A DNA stretch of 64,000 nucleotides from Brasilonema sennae CENA114 (GTDB taxonomy: Bacteria > Cyanobacteriota > Cyanobacteriia > Cyanobacteriales > Nostocaceae), in NCBI RefSeq assembly GCF_006968745.1, contig NZ_CP030118.1:3422674-3486673 (forward strand), written 5' to 3'. The translations under genes and the position numbers were made by a program. Below are positions 36,778 through 48,203 of this stretch, piece by piece. A model generated the notes under the pieces. It was not told where the DNA came from. It ran no database searches and was given only the letters and a program-made list of their open reading frames with translations. The first letter of the stretch is position 1; every line of letters starts with the position of its first letter.

Positions 36778-36891
36778 TTATCCTTGACGCTGCTTATGCT
36801 TAGGATTGACACAAATCACCATAACGCGACCACGACGCCTGATCACGTTACACTTTTCACAGATTTTTTTGACAGACGCTCTGACTTTCAT
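36778..36891 (-). CDS. rpmJ: 50S ribosomal protein L36
   Basis: 37 residues: [20 protein letters not shown] then [17 protein letters not shown]. The zinc-binding set C-x2-C ... C ... H is complete ([12 protein letters not shown]). Too short for routine ORF calling but unmistakable. Located between infA and rpsM as in other bacteria. Confidence 0.96.
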   Translation of the reverse strand: MKVRASVKKICEKCNVIRRRGRVMVICVNPKHKQRQG

Positions 36892-37032
36892 GGCTTTTTG
36901 TTGACTCCAAATATTGAATTATAACATTTTATGATTAATCAGTCAGTAAAATTCATTGTTTTTTTTCAGGTTGGTATGGTATTATTTTTTACATAAGTGA
37001 GAATTCATTCCGAACAATAGTTGAAAAATGAG

Positions 37033-37257
37033 CTATTTTTTACGTAATCGATAAGTAATTCTGCCTTTTGTCAGATCGTAAGGCGTTAACTCTACTTTGA
37101 CGCGATCGCCGGGTAATATCTTGATATAGTTACGGCGAATCTTGCCAGAAATGTGAGCTAATACATTGAAGCCGTTATCTAAATCAACACGAAACATTGC
37201 ATTTGGCAGGGATTCGGTGACCGTGCCTTCCATCTCTATCAAATCTTGTTTAGACAA
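37033..37257 (-). CDS. infA: Translation initiation factor IF-1
   Basis: 74 residues, one S1/OB-fold domain: [56 protein letters not shown]. Occupies the A site of the 30S subunit during initiation. Lies between adk (205 bp) and rpmJ (141 bp). Confidence 0.96.
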
Positions 37258-37462
37258 GTTTTTTCCTCAACTCAACAGCCTCCTACTTTGTTACAGCTAC
37301 TTATAGTCTGCAAAAAACATATTTCGGAGAATATATCAACACTTCATTAATATATTTTATCCAATATTTACATACATCTGCTTGGGATATAGGGAATAGG
37401 GTGCTAGGTACAAAGAATTGGGAAACATTTGTCACTTCTTACCTCTCACCCACTCCCCCCTT

Positions 37463-38017
37463 TTAAGACGCAATGACCTTTTTTAATTCAGCAGTGACTT
37501 CTTCTAGGGACTGATTACCGTTTATACTGAGGAGACTCTGACGACTACTGTAATAGTCAATCAAAGGTGCCGTTTCAGACCGGTAAACTTCTAAGCGACG
37601 ACGGATGACTTCTTCTGAGTCATCTTTTCTGCCTCGCTCTAGTAACCGTGCTATTACTGTGTCATCTGGCACATTCAAATTGACGACTTTTTCGCCATTT
37701 TGGTTCAGTTTTCGCAGTAACTCCCCTAAAAAAACTGCTTGATTAACAGTGCGGGGAAAGCCATCAAGAATCCAGCCTGATTTCGTATCATCCTGCTTGA
37801 GACGTTCCTGCACCATTTCCTCCACAAGTTGATCGGGAACCAACTCACCTTTATCCATATAAGTTTGAGCCTTGACACCCAAAGGAGTTTGGTCTTTTAG
37901 ACCTTGACGCAGTATGTCACCAGTAGAAATATGAGGAATATTCAAATTGTCAGCTAAGGTTTTAGCTTGAGTTCCTTTACCAGCTCCAGGTGGTCCCAAG
38001 AAGATTACTCGTGTCAC
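37463..38017 (-). CDS. adk: Adenylate kinase
   Basis: 184 residues. Interconverts ATP + AMP with 2 ADP. P-loop FLGPPGAGKGTQAK, AMP site HISTGDILR, GWILDGFPRT and RRRLEVYRSETAPLIDYY. It is the short form without the zinc or long LID insertion, as in most cyanobacteria. Start overlaps the secY stop by one base. Confidence 0.96.
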   Translation of the reverse strand: MTRVIFLGPPGAGKGTQAKTLADNLNIPHISTGDILRQGLKDQTPLGVKAQTYMDKGELVPDQLVEEMVQERLKQDDTKSGWILDGFPRTVNQAVFLGELLRKLNQNGEKVVNLNVPDDTVIARLLERGRKDDSEEVIRRRLEVYRSETAPLIDYYSSRQSLLSINGNQSLEEVTAELKKVIAS

Positions 38018-39324
38018 TACTGTTTCACCATCCCTTCATAGCGCTGAGAGATAACGTAAGTTTGAATCTGCTTTGATGTATCAATAGCTACACCAACTAA
38101 GATTAACAAAGAGGTAGCACCTAGCCCTCTAAAGGTTCGTACATTTAAAGCACTTTCAACGGCAGTAGGGATAATAGCAATCAAACCCAGAAAGATAGCA
38201 CCTAAAAAAGTTAATCGATTCAGTACGCGCTCAATGTACTCAGTCGTTGCTTTTCCTGGACGAATACCTGGAATACTAGAACCCATCTTCTTCAAGTTCT
38301 GTGCTACATCAACTGGGTTGACAATCAATGATGAATAAAAGTAGCTGAAGAAGACGATAGAAACTAGGTAGACAAGAGCATACACCCAAGCCCCAGAACC
38401 TCCAGGTACGAGATAGGTGTTAATAATTCTCGAGTATTCTGGATTTTTGATAAAATTCCCTACCAACATTGGCAAACTTAAAATTGCAGCCGCAAAAATA
38501 ATTGGCATCACGCCCCCTTGATTAAGTCGTAGGGGTAAGTAGTTACGTTGCTCTGCAAAAATTCGTTTTCCAACTTGGCGACGCGCTGAAATAATCGGAA
38601 TACGACGGATTCCTTCCTGCACAAACACAATACCAACAATTGTCACTAGGAAAAGCAGCAATAGGGCAATAACTTGACCCGCTGGGTTTCCGGCTTGTAC
38701 AAAATCGATTGTGTCACCTAGAGCTTTTGGCAGTGTTGCCACAATGTTGACAAAAATCAACAAAGATGCCCCGTTCCCTACACCACGCTCTGTAATCACT
38801 TCTGATGCCCACATCACAAACATCGAACCTGCGACGAGAGCTAACGCTGTCTCGATGACGAAAATTGGTCCGTAGTGAAAGGCAAAGGGCTTAAGCCAGA
38901 ATGATGCCAAGAAGACACTTTGAATAACTGCCCAACCCGCAGAAACATACCGTGTCATTTGAGAAATCTTCCGCCGTCCTGCTTCGCCCTCATTTTTCTG
39001 TAAATTTTCTAAAGCCGGAATGGCAGCGGTAAGTAATTGGATGATAATCGAGGCGTTGATGTATGGCAAAATCCCTAAGGCAAAAACTCCCAAAGCAGAA
39101 AGTCCACCTCCGGAAAAGATGTCCAAAAAGCTTAAGATTTGGTTATTCCCTTGAAGGGCTTGGGCAAATCGATCTCGATCAATACCTGGTATGGGCAAAT
39201 GTATGCCCAAACGAATCAACATTAAAATACCTAATGTCAGAAGCAGCCGACCTCGCAGACCTGCTGCTTGCGCCATCTGCATAAAAGTTTCTTGAGCCGT
39301 TGGAGCTTTGTCTCGACTGATCAT
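38017..39324 (-). CDS. secY: Preprotein translocase subunit SecY
   Basis: 435 residues, ten membrane helices. Forms the protein-conducting channel in plasma and thylakoid membranes. Family features: plug region FSGGGLSALGVFALGILPYI, NASIIIQLL, ERGVGNGASLLIFVNI, and RQVGKRIFAEQRNYLPLRLN. Placed between rplO and adk. Confidence 0.96.
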   Translation of the reverse strand: MISRDKAPTAQETFMQMAQAAGLRGRLLLTLGILMLIRLGIHLPIPGIDRDRFAQALQGNNQILSFLDIFSGGGLSALGVFALGILPYINASIIIQLLTAAIPALENLQKNEGEAGRRKISQMTRYVSAGWAVIQSVFLASFWLKPFAFHYGPIFVIETALALVAGSMFVMWASEVITERGVGNGASLLIFVNIVATLPKALGDTIDFVQAGNPAGQVIALLLLFLVTIVGIVFVQEGIRRIPIISARRQVGKRIFAEQRNYLPLRLNQGGVMPIIFAAAILSLPMLVGNFIKNPEYSRIINTYLVPGGSGAWVYALVYLVSIVFFSYFYSSLIVNPVDVAQNLKKMGSSIPGIRPGKATTEYIERVLNRLTFLGAIFLGLIAIIPTAVESALNVRTFRGLGATSLLILVGVAIDTSKQIQTYVISQRYEGMVKQ

Positions 39325-39395
39325 AGAGGGCTACCTGAATCGTGAAGCGAGGCACTTGGCTGGGGTAGGCTTGTCGTAGGTGCGTGCTTTTTGAC

Positions 39396-39842
39396 TCACT
39401 CTAAAACTTCGCAACTCCCACCCGCTGCCTCAATTTTGCTACGAGCTGTACCTGTAAAAGCTGCCGCTTGCACCTTGAGGGGAACGTTCAATTCCCCATC
39501 CCCTAAAATCTTCAAAGATCCTCGAGCAGCAGTAAGGATACCTGCTTCTTTTAACGAGGTGAGTGTAACTTCTGTATTTGCAGGGAGGGAAGCTAGCTTT
39601 TCTACATTAATCGTAGTGTACTGCTTACGATTAACCAGAGGGAAGCCCTTTAACTTGGGTATGCGGCGGTACAATGGCTGTTGACCACCTTCAAATCCGG
39701 GTCGTGTACTACTGCCAGAACGCGCTTTTTGACCACGCATACCCTTACCAGCACTAGCACCTTGACCGGCTGAAACACCCCTACCTAAACGACGGGGACG
39801 TTTCTTTGAGCCTTTTTGAGGACGAACATCGGTTAGTCTCAT
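39396..39842 (-). CDS. rplO: 50S ribosomal protein L15
   Basis: 148 residues: [55 protein letters not shown]. Late-assembly 50S protein with a long basic N-terminal extension penetrating 23S rRNA. Spaced 192 bp from rpsE; that spacer shows a fragment of 15-bp tandem-repeat-like DNA but no gene. Confidence 0.96.
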   Translation of the reverse strand: MRLTDVRPQKGSKKRPRRLGRGVSAGQGASAGKGMRGQKARSGSSTRPGFEGGQQPLYRRIPKLKGFPLVNRKQYTTINVEKLASLPANTEVTLTSLKEAGILTAARGSLKILGDGELNVPLKVQAAAFTGTARSKIEAAGGSCEVLE

Positions 39843-40034
39843 AAGGAAAACCTTGTGTAAAATTTAGTCATTTATCATTCGTGAGCCACTACAGACACTG
39901 CTTTGTTGGCGCAAGCTTCTGCAGGACTTGGGGGCGTAGCCGTGCTAGTGAGCTACAAAAAATACACGCGCCAAAGGTATACCCTGAGGGTCATTTGTCA
40001 TTTCTATAAAAACAAAGGATTGAGGACAAATGAC

Positions 40035-40559
40035 TTAAATATAAAGATTTTCAACAGGAATACCCCGGTCTTCGGCGACTTCTGGAAAAGTTCGCAGGGT
40101 AGATAGAGCATTAACTGCGGCTCTAGCATTATTAAGAGGATTGTTTGAACCCAGTTGCTTAGCTAGGATATTGCGAACTCCTGCTAATTCTAGTACTGTA
40201 CGTACAGCGCCACCAGCAATTACTCCAGTACCAGGTGCTGCTGGTCGCATAATCACCTTAGCACCACCACCAATCCCATCAATTGGATGAGGGATAGAGT
40301 TGGATTTTGTCATGGGAATTTCAATCAGATGCTTCTTCCCATCAGCGACCCCTTTTTTCACAGCACCAATCACATCTGAGGCTTTGCCTACTCCCACACC
40401 AACTTGACCGCGTTCATTTCCCACAACGACGATCGCGCGGAAGCTAAGTTTTTTACCTCCTTTTACGACTTTACTCACCCGTCGGATTTGGATAACCCGC
40501 TCTTGCCATGTGGTTTCTTCTTTTTTTGTACGGTTAGCTTTACGACGACCAGTTGCCAT
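40035..40559 (-). CDS. rpsE: 30S ribosomal protein S5
   Basis: 174 residues: [60 protein letters not shown]. Involved in decoding accuracy and mRNA unwinding at the entry channel. C-terminal part typical in length for cyanobacteria. Ends VPVENLYI-like (IPVENLYI). Confidence 0.96.
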   Translation of the reverse strand: MATGRRKANRTKKEETTWQERVIQIRRVSKVVKGGKKLSFRAIVVVGNERGQVGVGVGKASDVIGAVKKGVADGKKHLIEIPMTKSNSIPHPIDGIGGGAKVIMRPAAPGTGVIAGGAVRTVLELAGVRNILAKQLGSNNPLNNARAAVNALSTLRTFPEVAEDRGIPVENLYI

Positions 40560-40639
40560 TTTATTTACCTCGTTTTAGGAGCCAATTGTCATTTGTCTTT
40601 CTTTAACTAACGACTAATGACTCATGAGCAATAACTCAT

Positions 40640-41002
40640 TTAAAAAACCAAACCAGCTTCGCGAGCTGCTTCTGCTAGTGCTTTGACGCGACCGTGGTAA
40701 AGATTGCCACCTCGATCAAATACGACTTTGCTAATACCTTTTTCTAAGGAGCGAACTGCGATCAATTTGCCGACTTCCACCGAAGCTTGACAGTTTGAAC
40801 CTGAAGCTAATTTTGATTTCAAGTCTGGTTCTACAGTTGAGGCTGCCACTATGGTGTGATGATTCGTATCATCAATCACTTGAGCATAAATATGTTGGTG
40901 AGAGCGAAATATAGCTAACCGTGGACGCTCAGAAGAACCATCAACTTTACCACGAATACGTCTACGGCGACGTTCCCTTGATTCCTTACGAGTATGTTTC
41001 AT
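40640..41002 (-). CDS. rplR: 50S ribosomal protein L18
   Basis: 120 residues: [34 protein letters not shown] and [20 protein letters not shown]. 5S rRNA-binding protein of the central protuberance. Starts 2 bp after the rplF stop. Confidence 0.96.
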   Translation of the reverse strand: MKHTRKESRERRRRRIRGKVDGSSERPRLAIFRSHQHIYAQVIDDTNHHTIVAASTVEPDLKSKLASGSNCQASVEVGKLIAVRSLEKGISKVVFDRGGNLYHGRVKALAEAAREAGLVF

Positions 41003-41004
41003 TT

Positions 41005-41553
41005 TTACTTCTTGCCCTTACCACCAGTCTTACCAGCTTTACGTCTGACCATTTCACCCGCGTAACGAATACCTTTGCCTTTGTAAGGCTCAGGTGGGCG
41101 CACAGCACGAATTTTAGCTGCTGTATTGCCTACTTCTTCTTTGTCGTAGCCGCTGACAATAACGTTAGTATTATTTTCAACTGCAAACTGAATTCCTTCT
41201 GGTGGAACGATTTGCACTTGATGGCTATAGCCCATATTCAAAATCAAGTTACGACCTTGAACTTGCGCCCGGTAGCCAACCCCTTGAATTTCCAAACGAC
41301 GTTGAAACCCTTTGGAAACTCCCTCAACCATATTGGCAACCAAAGTACGGCATAAACCATGCATTTGCCGGGACGTGCGAGATTCATCGCGACGGTTAAC
41401 CTGCAATATTTCTCCTTCTTGGGAGACTATGACATAAGGAGGCAAATCGCGAAATAGTTCGCCTTTAGGACCCTTGACTAACACTTTTGTGCCATCAATA
41501 TTTACTTGCACCTTAGCCGGAATTGTAATTGGAAGTTTACCAATTCGAGACAT
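41005..41553 (-). CDS. rplF: 50S ribosomal protein L6
   Basis: 182 residues: [40 protein letters not shown], and [20 protein letters not shown]. Two duplicated L6 folds near the sarcin-ricin loop. The spacer before it (to rpsH) contains short tandem TTTGTGCTTTGTGC strings. Confidence 0.96.
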   Translation of the reverse strand: MSRIGKLPITIPAKVQVNIDGTKVLVKGPKGELFRDLPPYVIVSQEGEILQVNRRDESRTSRQMHGLCRTLVANMVEGVSKGFQRRLEIQGVGYRAQVQGRNLILNMGYSHQVQIVPPEGIQFAVENNTNVIVSGYDKEEVGNTAAKIRAVRPPEPYKGKGIRYAGEMVRRKAGKTGGKGKK

Positions 41554-41625
41554 AACTTTTAGTCCTTTGTGCTTTGTGCTTTGTTTGTTGTCTGTTGTCT
41601 TTTACGAATGACAAATGACTAATGA

Positions 41626-42027
41626 CTACCAAACGTAGCACAGTACTTCACCACCCAAGTTTTGACGCCGTGCTTCTCGGTCAGTCATAATGCCACTTGA
41701 TGTAGAAATAATGGCAATACCGATACCACCTAGTACTCTTGGTAGTTCTTTTTTATTGGAGTAAACACGCAAACCTGGTTTACTCACCCGCTTAAGGGTG
41801 GTGATCAGGGGTTGGCGATTTTTACCCTTGTATTTCAAGGCAATCACCAAATTGCGCCCAATTCCTTCTCCTGCATCTTCAAACTCACCAATAAAACCTT
41901 CTTCGCGCAGCACTTTTGCGATGCTACGAGTCATTTTAGTGGATGGCACTTGTGTTGTTTGATGCCGCGCCATATTGGCATTGCGGATGCGCGTGAGCAT
42001 ATCTGCAATTGTGTCGTTAACCGCCAT
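41626..42027 (-). CDS. rpsH: 30S ribosomal protein S8
   Basis: 133 residues: [58 protein letters not shown]. Binds 16S rRNA helix 21 and in other bacteria represses the spc operon; whether it does so here cannot be read. 20 bp after rplE. Confidence 0.96.
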   Translation of the reverse strand: MAVNDTIADMLTRIRNANMARHQTTQVPSTKMTRSIAKVLREEGFIGEFEDAGEGIGRNLVIALKYKGKNRQPLITTLKRVSKPGLRVYSNKKELPRVLGGIGIAIISTSSGIMTDREARRQNLGGEVLCYVW

Positions 42028-42047
42028 CGTTTCCTCTTTAGATGAAC

Positions 42048-42596
42048 TTATTGATCCCGAAAGGGCATTCCCATTTCTTTAAGTAAGGCGCGACCCTCTT
42101 CGTCAGTCTTTGCTGTAGTGATAATGGAAATATCCATACCACGAATTTGGTCAATGCTGTCATACTCAATTTCTGGGAAAATGAGTTGCTCTCTGACACC
42201 TAGAGTATAATTACCGCGACCATCAAAGCTTTTAGGACTAATACCGCGAAAGTCCCGGATTCTTGGTAGTGCTAAACTAATGAGACGATCGAGAAAGGCA
42301 TACATTCTTTCACTTCTTAAGGTGACCATAATACCAACTGGCATACCTTGACGAATTTTGAAGCCCGCGATCGCTTTTTTAGCCCGTGTCACGACTGGTT
42401 TTTGACCAGTAATTGTGGCAATCTCGGTCAAAGACGCTTCCAACGCTTTCGCATTTTGAGATGCTTCCCCCAAACCCCGGTTAACAGTCACTTTTTCCAA
42501 CTTCGGCACTTGATGAATGTTGGTGTACTGAAACTGTTGCATCAGTTTCGGGACAATTGTTTCTTGGTATAAAGTTTTCAGTCTTGTGCTTGCCAT
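42048..42596 (-). CDS. rplE: 50S ribosomal protein L5
   Basis: 182 residues: [60 protein letters not shown]. Binds 5S rRNA and contacts P-site tRNA. Preceded by a 232-bp spacer with repeat-like DNA (42605-42790), the second longest within the cluster after the rpsK-rpoA gap. Confidence 0.96.
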   Translation of the reverse strand: MASTRLKTLYQETIVPKLMQQFQYTNIHQVPKLEKVTVNRGLGEASQNAKALEASLTEIATITGQKPVVTRAKKAIAGFKIRQGMPVGIMVTLRSERMYAFLDRLISLALPRIRDFRGISPKSFDGRGNYTLGVREQLIFPEIEYDSIDQIRGMDISIITTAKTDEEGRALLKEMGMPFRDQ

Positions 42597-42828
42597 AGTT
42601 TTTGTTCTTTTTATCCCTGGTCTTGGTCAGGGATTATTGTCCTTACTGTTTGTCTATTGTCTTTTGTTTTTTTACTAATGACCAATGACTTTCCGGGTTG
42701 GTTAGACGCGGCTATGTTAATCTACCGGAATCTACCGGAAGCCAGTCTCTAGGCATCTACAAGTCAGAAAACTGTAGCCTAGCACTTGCTTTTATATGCC
42801 GACAGGCCCCCTTTCGATCACTGACTCA

Positions 42829-43182
42829 TTATTTATCTATGATTTCGCCAGTTTTCTTAAGCATTCTAACTTTCTTACCTTCTGCAGTGAAAGTGTAGGA
42901 GATGCGACTGGCAACATTTTGCTTGGTGGAATAGAGCATAACGTTGGAACTGTGGATTGGGTATTCCTGAGTCACAATACGCCCAGATTCACCTTCTTGC
43001 TGAGGTTTGACGTGCTTCGTTTTTATATTTACACCTTTAACAAGCACTTTACTTTCTTGGGGAATTGCTTTGATAATTTCTCCAACTTTGCCTTTATCTT
43101 TCCCGGCAATAACTTGCACCGTATCCCCAGTTTTTACGTGCATTTTGAAAAATCTAGGTTGATCCTTCTTTTTATTTGCCAT
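42829..43182 (-). CDS. rplX: 50S ribosomal protein L24
   Basis: 117 residues, KOW motif [20 protein letters not shown] followed by [19 protein letters not shown]. Assembly initiator near the exit tunnel. Its ATG overlaps the rplN stop by one base, so it is coupled to L14. Confidence 0.96.
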   Translation of the reverse strand: MANKKKDQPRFFKMHVKTGDTVQVIAGKDKGKVGEIIKAIPQESKVLVKGVNIKTKHVKPQQEGESGRIVTQEYPIHSSNVMLYSTKQNVASRISYTFTAEGKKVRMLKKTGEIIDK

Positions 43183-43550
43183 TACAGCACCTCCGGAGCC
43201 AGAGAAACAATTTTAGTAAAGTTTTTCTCACGCAGTTCTCGTGCGACTGGTCCGAAAACCCGTGTTCCTCTGGGGTTACCATCTTTGTTGATAATAACTG
43301 CAGCATTATCGTCAAAACGAATACTCATACCGCTATCTCGATGGGTATTATGACGGGTGCGGACTATGACTGCTTCTACAACATCAGACTTTTTCACAGC
43401 CATGTTCGGCTGAGCGTCTTTAACGACGGCGATGATCCGATCGCCTATGAAGCCGTAACGGCGGTTACCTGCTCCCAATACGCGGATGCACATAAGTTTA
43501 CGGGCACCGCTATTATCTGCAACATTAAGGTAAGTTTGGGGCTGAATCAC
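43182..43550 (-). CDS. rplN: 50S ribosomal protein L14
   Basis: 122 residues: [78 protein letters not shown]. Highly conserved, binds the base of the 50S and contacts L19. Follows rpsQ by 45 bp. Confidence 0.97.
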   Translation of the reverse strand: MIQPQTYLNVADNSGARKLMCIRVLGAGNRRYGFIGDRIIAVVKDAQPNMAVKKSDVVEAVIVRTRHNTHRDSGMSIRFDDNAAVIINKDGNPRGTRVFGPVARELREKNFTKIVSLAPEVL

Positions 43551-43595
43551 GATCGTTTTTCCTTTTTATTTTTTACTACTTAATAACTATATGGT

Positions 43596-43844
43596 TTAGC
43601 TATTTTTGGTAGTCAGGATTTCTGTGACTTTCCAGCGCTTAGTTTTACTCAGGGGTCGCGTTTCCTGAATGCGAACGCGATCGCCTATTTTGCACTGATT
43701 TTCTTCATCGTGCACCTTATAGCGCTGGGTTTTCACGACTATTTTGCCGTATTTCGGATGAGGAGCGCGGTTTTCGATGGCGACTACCACCGTTTTTTGC
43801 ATTTTGTCGCTTACGACTAAGCCTACTCGTTCTTTTACTGCCAT
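43596..43844 (-). CDS. rpsQ: 30S ribosomal protein S17
   Basis: 82 residues: [58 protein letters not shown]-fold primary binding protein of the 30S body. Starts 6 bp after rpmC. Confidence 0.96.
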   Translation of the reverse strand: MAVKERVGLVVSDKMQKTVVVAIENRAPHPKYGKIVVKTQRYKVHDEENQCKIGDRVRIQETRPLSKTKRWKVTEILTTKNS

Positions 43845-43850
43845 AATCTT

Positions 43851-44081
43851 CTAATTTGATTCTTTAGCTTGTTGACTTGAGGAAGCGCGTTTGCGTTCTC
43901 CTTCTACAGTCATTAGTTGGGCCAGACGGTGGCGAGCGTGTCTAAACAGATGAGGTTTGTCTAGCTGTCTAGTTGCTTGTTGCAAGCGCAATTGAAAGAG
44001 TTCTTTTTTAACAGCGACAATCTCCTGCCCCAGTTGTTCGTCACTGAATTCTCTTGCTTCTGAAATTTTGGGAAGAGGCAT
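43851..44081 (-). CDS. rpmC: 50S ribosomal protein L29
   Basis: 76 residues: [40 protein letters not shown] and [18 protein letters not shown]. Two-helix protein at the exit tunnel that docks trigger factor and SRP. 3 bp after rplP; translationally coupled. Confidence 0.95.
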   Translation of the reverse strand: MPLPKISEAREFSDEQLGQEIVAVKKELFQLRLQQATRQLDKPHLFRHARHRLAQLMTVEGERKRASSSQQAKESN

Positions 44082-44084
44082 AAC

Positions 44085-44510
44085 CTACACCTGTTGTTGC
44101 TCTTGTGAGCGTGAAATGAACTTAGTTTTGATGGGTAATTTGAAAGCAGCCAAGCGCATTGCTTCGCGAGCAATTTCTTCGGAAACGCCTGCAATTTCAA
44201 ATAGAATTCGTCCTGGTTTTACGACTGCTACCCAGAACTCAGGTGAACCTTTACCAGAACCCATTCGGGTTTCTGCAGGACGCATAGTCACTGGTTTATC
44301 AGGAAAAATCCGAATCCAGATTTTTCCACCCCGGCGGATGTAACGAGTCATTGCCCGACGAGAAGCCTCTATTTGACGAGAGGTAATCCAAGCAGGTTCC
44401 AACGCTTGCAAACCAAAATCCCCAAAGTTCAGGTCGCTACCCCGATGGGCTAGACCGTTCATTCGTCCGCGTTGTTGTTTGCGGAATTTTGTTCTTCTTG
44501 GACTTAACAT
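44085..44510 (-). CDS. rplP: 50S ribosomal protein L16
   Basis: 141 residues: [60 protein letters not shown]. Organises the A-site finger and central protuberance. The basic N-terminus and length match the family exactly. Confidence 0.97.
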   Translation of the reverse strand: MLSPRRTKFRKQQRGRMNGLAHRGSDLNFGDFGLQALEPAWITSRQIEASRRAMTRYIRRGGKIWIRIFPDKPVTMRPAETRMGSGKGSPEFWVAVVKPGRILFEIAGVSEEIAREAMRLAAFKLPIKTKFISRSQEQQQV

Positions 44511-44578
44511 GATGTGTCAAAAGTTAAAAGTCAAAACTGAAGGTAATAAGTCAAATGCTATGGACTAATAACTTATGA

Positions 44579-45370
44579 CTATCCTTCATTTGAGCGGTCT
44601 TCAAATTGCTGACGACGGCGTTGTTGACGGCGAGATGAAGGGCGATCGCGGTCGCCACGGTCACGATCACCACGGTCACGATCACCGCGATTCGTTGGTG
44701 GCAGAGGAGTTGGTTCCTGTCCAGGAATAATTTCTCCTTTAAACACCCACACTTTAATGCCGAGAATTCCGTAAACAGTTTTTGCTGTACAGTACGCGTA
44801 ATCAATGTCAGCTCGTAACGTGTGTAAAGGTACTCGACCTTCACGAGTCCACTCTGTCCGCGCGATTTCTGCGCCGTTGAGCCGTCCACTGACTTGAATT
44901 TTGATTCCTTGTATCCCAGCCCGTTGTGCACGTTGAATGGCTTGCCGTACGACCCGCCGGAAGGAAACGCGGCGTTCCAGTTGTTGAGCGATATATTCAG
45001 AAATGAGGTAAGCATCGGCATCAACTCGTTGGACTTCAACAACGTTGATGCGAATTTGGCGATTGCTTCCCAATAATTGCTGGAGACCAGTACGTAGAGA
45101 TTCAATCCCTTGTCCGCCTCGACCTACGACAACGCCGGGTCGAGCTGTACGTACCTCTAAATCAATTTGATCTGCTTTACGGTCAATCCGTACCTCAGAT
45201 ATTCCAGCGTTGTTTTGTGCGTATCTACCCAGTTTTTGTTCTATATACTCACGAAGTTTGTGGTCTTCTTGTAGAAGTTCTGGATAGCGGCTAGGGTCAG
45301 CAAACCACTGGGATTGATGCTCTTGGGTGACTCCCAAGCGAAAACCTACTGGATGTATCTTCTGTCCCAC
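44579..45370 (-). CDS. rpsC: 30S ribosomal protein S3 with Arg/Asp repeat tail
   Basis: 263 residues. [20 protein letters not shown] start, KH domain ([20 protein letters not shown]) and the C-terminal S3 domain through EIIPGQEP. Forms the mRNA entry tunnel and has helicase role. After residue 225 comes a low-complexity tail [20 protein letters not shown] then RRQQRRRQQ, longer than in most S3 proteins, encoded partly by a HIP1-containing (GCGATCGC) 15-bp DNA repeat. Confidence 0.96.
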   Translation of the reverse strand: MGQKIHPVGFRLGVTQEHQSQWFADPSRYPELLQEDHKLREYIEQKLGRYAQNNAGISEVRIDRKADQIDLEVRTARPGVVVGRGGQGIESLRTGLQQLLGSNRQIRINVVEVQRVDADAYLISEYIAQQLERRVSFRRVVRQAIQRAQRAGIQGIKIQVSGRLNGAEIARTEWTREGRVPLHTLRADIDYAYCTAKTVYGILGIKVWVFKGEIIPGQEPTPLPPTNRGDRDRGDRDRGDRDRPSSRRQQRRRQQFEDRSNEG

Positions 45371-45424
45371 AAATGCTTCCTCTAAACAAAAATTCTTCTC
45401 GTGTACCTGTACGCTATTTTTTCT

Positions 45425-45787
45425 TTATTTAGCTGCGGCAGCATCAGCAGCGACAGCCACAGTAATATGACACGTCGGCTTGCGAATTTGGTAAGCACGA
45501 CCTTGCGCCCTTGGTTGGAACCGTTTGAGCACAGGACCTTGATCCGCTTGAGCTTTAGTAATCACAAGCTCTGCTCTGTCCAGCCCAGCGTTGTGTTCAG
45601 CATTGGCTGCAGCGCTTCTGAGAACCTTCAATACTGGCTCGCAGGAGCGATAGGGCATGAATTCTAGGATAATCAGCGCTTCTCGATATGAACGTCCTCG
45701 AATTTGGTCAAGTACGCGACGCACTTTATAAGGAGACATACGTACATAACGGGCGATCGCTTTTACTTCTGTCGTATCTGTTGCCAT
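45425..45787 (-). CDS. rplV: 50S ribosomal protein L22
   Basis: 120 residues: [28 protein letters not shown]-like [20 protein letters not shown], and the tunnel hairpin [20 protein letters not shown]. Lines the peptide exit tunnel; target of macrolide resistance changes elsewhere. Confidence 0.96.
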   Translation of the reverse strand: MATDTTEVKAIARYVRMSPYKVRRVLDQIRGRSYREALIILEFMPYRSCEPVLKVLRSAAANAEHNAGLDRAELVITKAQADQGPVLKRFQPRAQGRAYQIRKPTCHITVAVAADAAAAK

Positions 45788-45851
45788 AGTTTTCTCCGTC
45801 CGTTTGAGTAATTAGTCATCTACTAAGCTACTAGTAACTAATAACTGATAA

Positions 45852-46130
45852 CTATCTACCTGATTTTTTGTCACTTCTGGCGTGACCCTTATAAGTGCGC
45901 GTGGGGGCGAACTCACCCAGTTTATGTCCTACCATCTGGTCACTGATAAAAATCGGGACGTGTTGGCGTCCGTTATGAACTGCGATGGTATGACCTACCA
46001 TGAGGGGCAAAATTGTCGAAGCCCGTGACCAAGTTTTAATAACTTCCTTTTTATTGGCGTCATTTAGCCTTTCAATTTTTGTGAGAAGATGATCGGCAAC
46101 AAAAGGACCTTTTTTTAGTGAGCGACCCAT
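45852..46130 (-). CDS. rpsS: 30S ribosomal protein S19
   Basis: 92 residues: [60 protein letters not shown]. 30S head protein near S13 and the A-site finger bridge. Follows rplB after a 120-bp AT-rich spacer with TTTAGATTTTGGATT-like repeats. Confidence 0.97.
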   Translation of the reverse strand: MGRSLKKGPFVADHLLTKIERLNDANKKEVIKTWSRASTILPLMVGHTIAVHNGRQHVPIFISDQMVGHKLGEFAPTRTYKGHARSDKKSGR

Positions 46131-46250
46131 AGTTGGATTTTGGATTTTAGATTTTGGATTTTCTATTTAGAATTTTGAATTTATCAATTGTAGATTTAGG
46201 ATTTTGGATTATCTTTATCATCTAAAATCCTAAATCTAAAATCTAAAATT

Positions 46251-47114
46251 CTATGACTCACGACCGCCACGACCGCGCTTAGAAGATTTGCGGCGACGGC
46301 GCACAATAAACTTGCTACTGGCTTTCTTGGGTTTGCGTGTTTTCAGACCCAAAGCAGGTTTACCCCAAGGTGTAACAGGTCCAGATCTACCGATTGGGGC
46401 CCTACCTTCACCACCACCGTGTGGGTGGTCAACTGGGTTCATCACACTACCTCTAACTTGAGGACGGCGACCTTTCCAGCGAGTTCTACCTGCTTTACCT
46501 GCGCTCAGGTTTCTGGCGTCCAGATTACCAACTTGTCCTATAGTGGCATAGCACTCGCGACGGATCATCCGGACTTCTCCAGAAGGCAACTTGAGTGTTA
46601 CGTAGCTACCTTCTTTTGCCACAACTTGAGCAGTCGCACCAGCTGAGCGAACAATTTGACCGCCCTTACCAGGTTTCAATTCCACGTTGTGAACGCTGGT
46701 TCCCAAAGGAACGTTAGACAAAGGTAAAGCATTGCCATTTTCAATAGGAGAATCAGGACCGGCGATAATTGTTGTCCCTACTTTTAAACCGTTGGGTTGA
46801 ATAATGTAACGCTTTTCGCCGTCTTCGTATTCCACAAGGGCAATCCGCGCGTTGCGGTTGGGGTCGTATTCAATAGCTGTCACTTTGGCGGGAATACCAC
46901 GCTTATCTCTTTTAAAGTCGATAATGCGATAGAGACGTTTGTGTCCACCACCTCTGTGGCGAACAGTAATCCGTCCTTGATTATTTCTACCTTTGGCGCG
47001 ATGCTTCGATACGGTAAGCGATTTTTCTGGCTCGGTTTTAGTTATTTCTGAGAAGTCAGAAATCGTAACTTGGCGAGTACTGGGGGTGTAAGGGCGATAA
47101 GAACGAGTACCCAT
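46251..47114 (-). CDS. rplB: 50S ribosomal protein L2
   Basis: 287 residues: [40 protein letters not shown], and [20 protein letters not shown] with the essential His of the [11 protein letters not shown] loop near the peptidyl transferase centre. Very conserved. Starts 4 bp after rplW. Confidence 0.97.
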   Translation of the reverse strand: MGTRSYRPYTPSTRQVTISDFSEITKTEPEKSLTVSKHRAKGRNNQGRITVRHRGGGHKRLYRIIDFKRDKRGIPAKVTAIEYDPNRNARIALVEYEDGEKRYIIQPNGLKVGTTIIAGPDSPIENGNALPLSNVPLGTSVHNVELKPGKGGQIVRSAGATAQVVAKEGSYVTLKLPSGEVRMIRRECYATIGQVGNLDARNLSAGKAGRTRWKGRRPQVRGSVMNPVDHPHGGGEGRAPIGRSGPVTPWGKPALGLKTRKPKKASSKFIVRRRRKSSKRGRGGRES

Positions 47115-47118
47115 TTTT

Positions 47119-47433
47119 TTAAACCTCTGGGAATAGAACTTGTCTAATCTTATCTACATCCCCAGACGCCACTGTAACAATGGCTTTCTTATATTGGGGC
47201 TTGTAACCAAGAAATTTTCCAACACGCTTTTTTTTGCGTGGTGGTCTTGCGGTGTTGACTTTTTCAACTTTTACTTCAAATAAATCTTCAATCGCCGCTC
47301 TGATTTGTGGCTTTGTTGCTTTTGGAGTTACTTCAAAAGTGTATTTGTTTTGCTCCATGAGTACAGTCGCTTTTTCAGTTAGTATTGGGCGACGCACAAG
47401 GTCAGGAAGGTTCCGGGGGTCAAATCTAGTCAC
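47119..47433 (-). CDS. rplW: 50S ribosomal protein L23
   Basis: 104 residues: [60 protein letters not shown]. Docking site for trigger factor and SRP at the tunnel exit. Start overlaps the end of rplD by 8 bases. Confidence 0.96.
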   Translation of the reverse strand: MTRFDPRNLPDLVRRPILTEKATVLMEQNKYTFEVTPKATKPQIRAAIEDLFEVKVEKVNTARPPRKKKRVGKFLGYKPQYKKAIVTVASGDVDKIRQVLFPEV

Positions 47434-48058
47434 TGTAGACCTCCTGAATTTTTTCTAAGGCTGATGCTGTAACAACAATCTTGTCGGCGTGCAGCAAATC
47501 GTAAACATTTAACTGGTCAGATCCAAGCAGTTTTAGATTTGCGACGTTACGAGCTGATAAAAAGACGTTGTCTGTACGTTCAGACAAAATTAATAAGGTT
47601 TTGTTTTCTGGTTCTGAACCCCAACGGGCGATCGCTCCCACTAATTCTTTAGTCTTGGGACGCTGCATTTCCTCGCTAAATTCTTCCACCACAATCAAAT
47701 CGTCAATTCGACTGGCAAAAGCTGTTCGCAAAGCTAAACGCCGCTCTTTGCGGTTCATCTTGAGGTTATACTCTCGCGGTTTTGGTCCAAATATGACACC
47801 ACCACCACGCCACAACGGTGAACGAATAGAACCAGCACGCGCACGACCAGTCCCTTTTTGCCGCCAGGGTTTGCGACCGCCACCTCTGACTTCAGAACGG
47901 GTTTTGGTACTAGCTGTTCCTTGACGAGCATTGGTCATTTGTCTTACCAAAGCTCGATGCACGACATGAGATGCCGTTTCTTCTTTGGCAACCTTGAAGT
48001 CGAACGTTTTTTGTCCGACTTGTTCTCCTTGCCAATTTTTGACTACACACTCAAACAT
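47426..48058 (-). CDS. rplD: 50S ribosomal protein L4
   Basis: 210 residues: [60 protein letters not shown]. The loop reaches the exit tunnel. L4 represses the S10 operon in enterobacteria; no such leader is claimed here. The upstream spacer (48059-48203) contains GTCATTAGTCATT-type tandem-like repeats. Confidence 0.96.
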   Translation of the reverse strand: MFECVVKNWQGEQVGQKTFDFKVAKEETASHVVHRALVRQMTNARQGTASTKTRSEVRGGGRKPWRQKGTGRARAGSIRSPLWRGGGVIFGPKPREYNLKMNRKERRLALRTAFASRIDDLIVVEEFSEEMQRPKTKELVGAIARWGSEPENKTLLILSERTDNVFLSARNVANLKLLGSDQLNVYDLLHADKIVVTASALEKIQEVYSD

Positions 48059-48203
48059 TTTTTATCCTTAGTCCTTAGTCATTGGTAATTAGTCATTAGC
48101 AGACAGTGCAACGCTTCTTTTGCGTTGAGTGCATCTGCCCTTCATTGGTCATTAGTCATTTGTACAGGGGGACAAAAATAACTAGAGTTAAATGACTCAT
48201 GAG

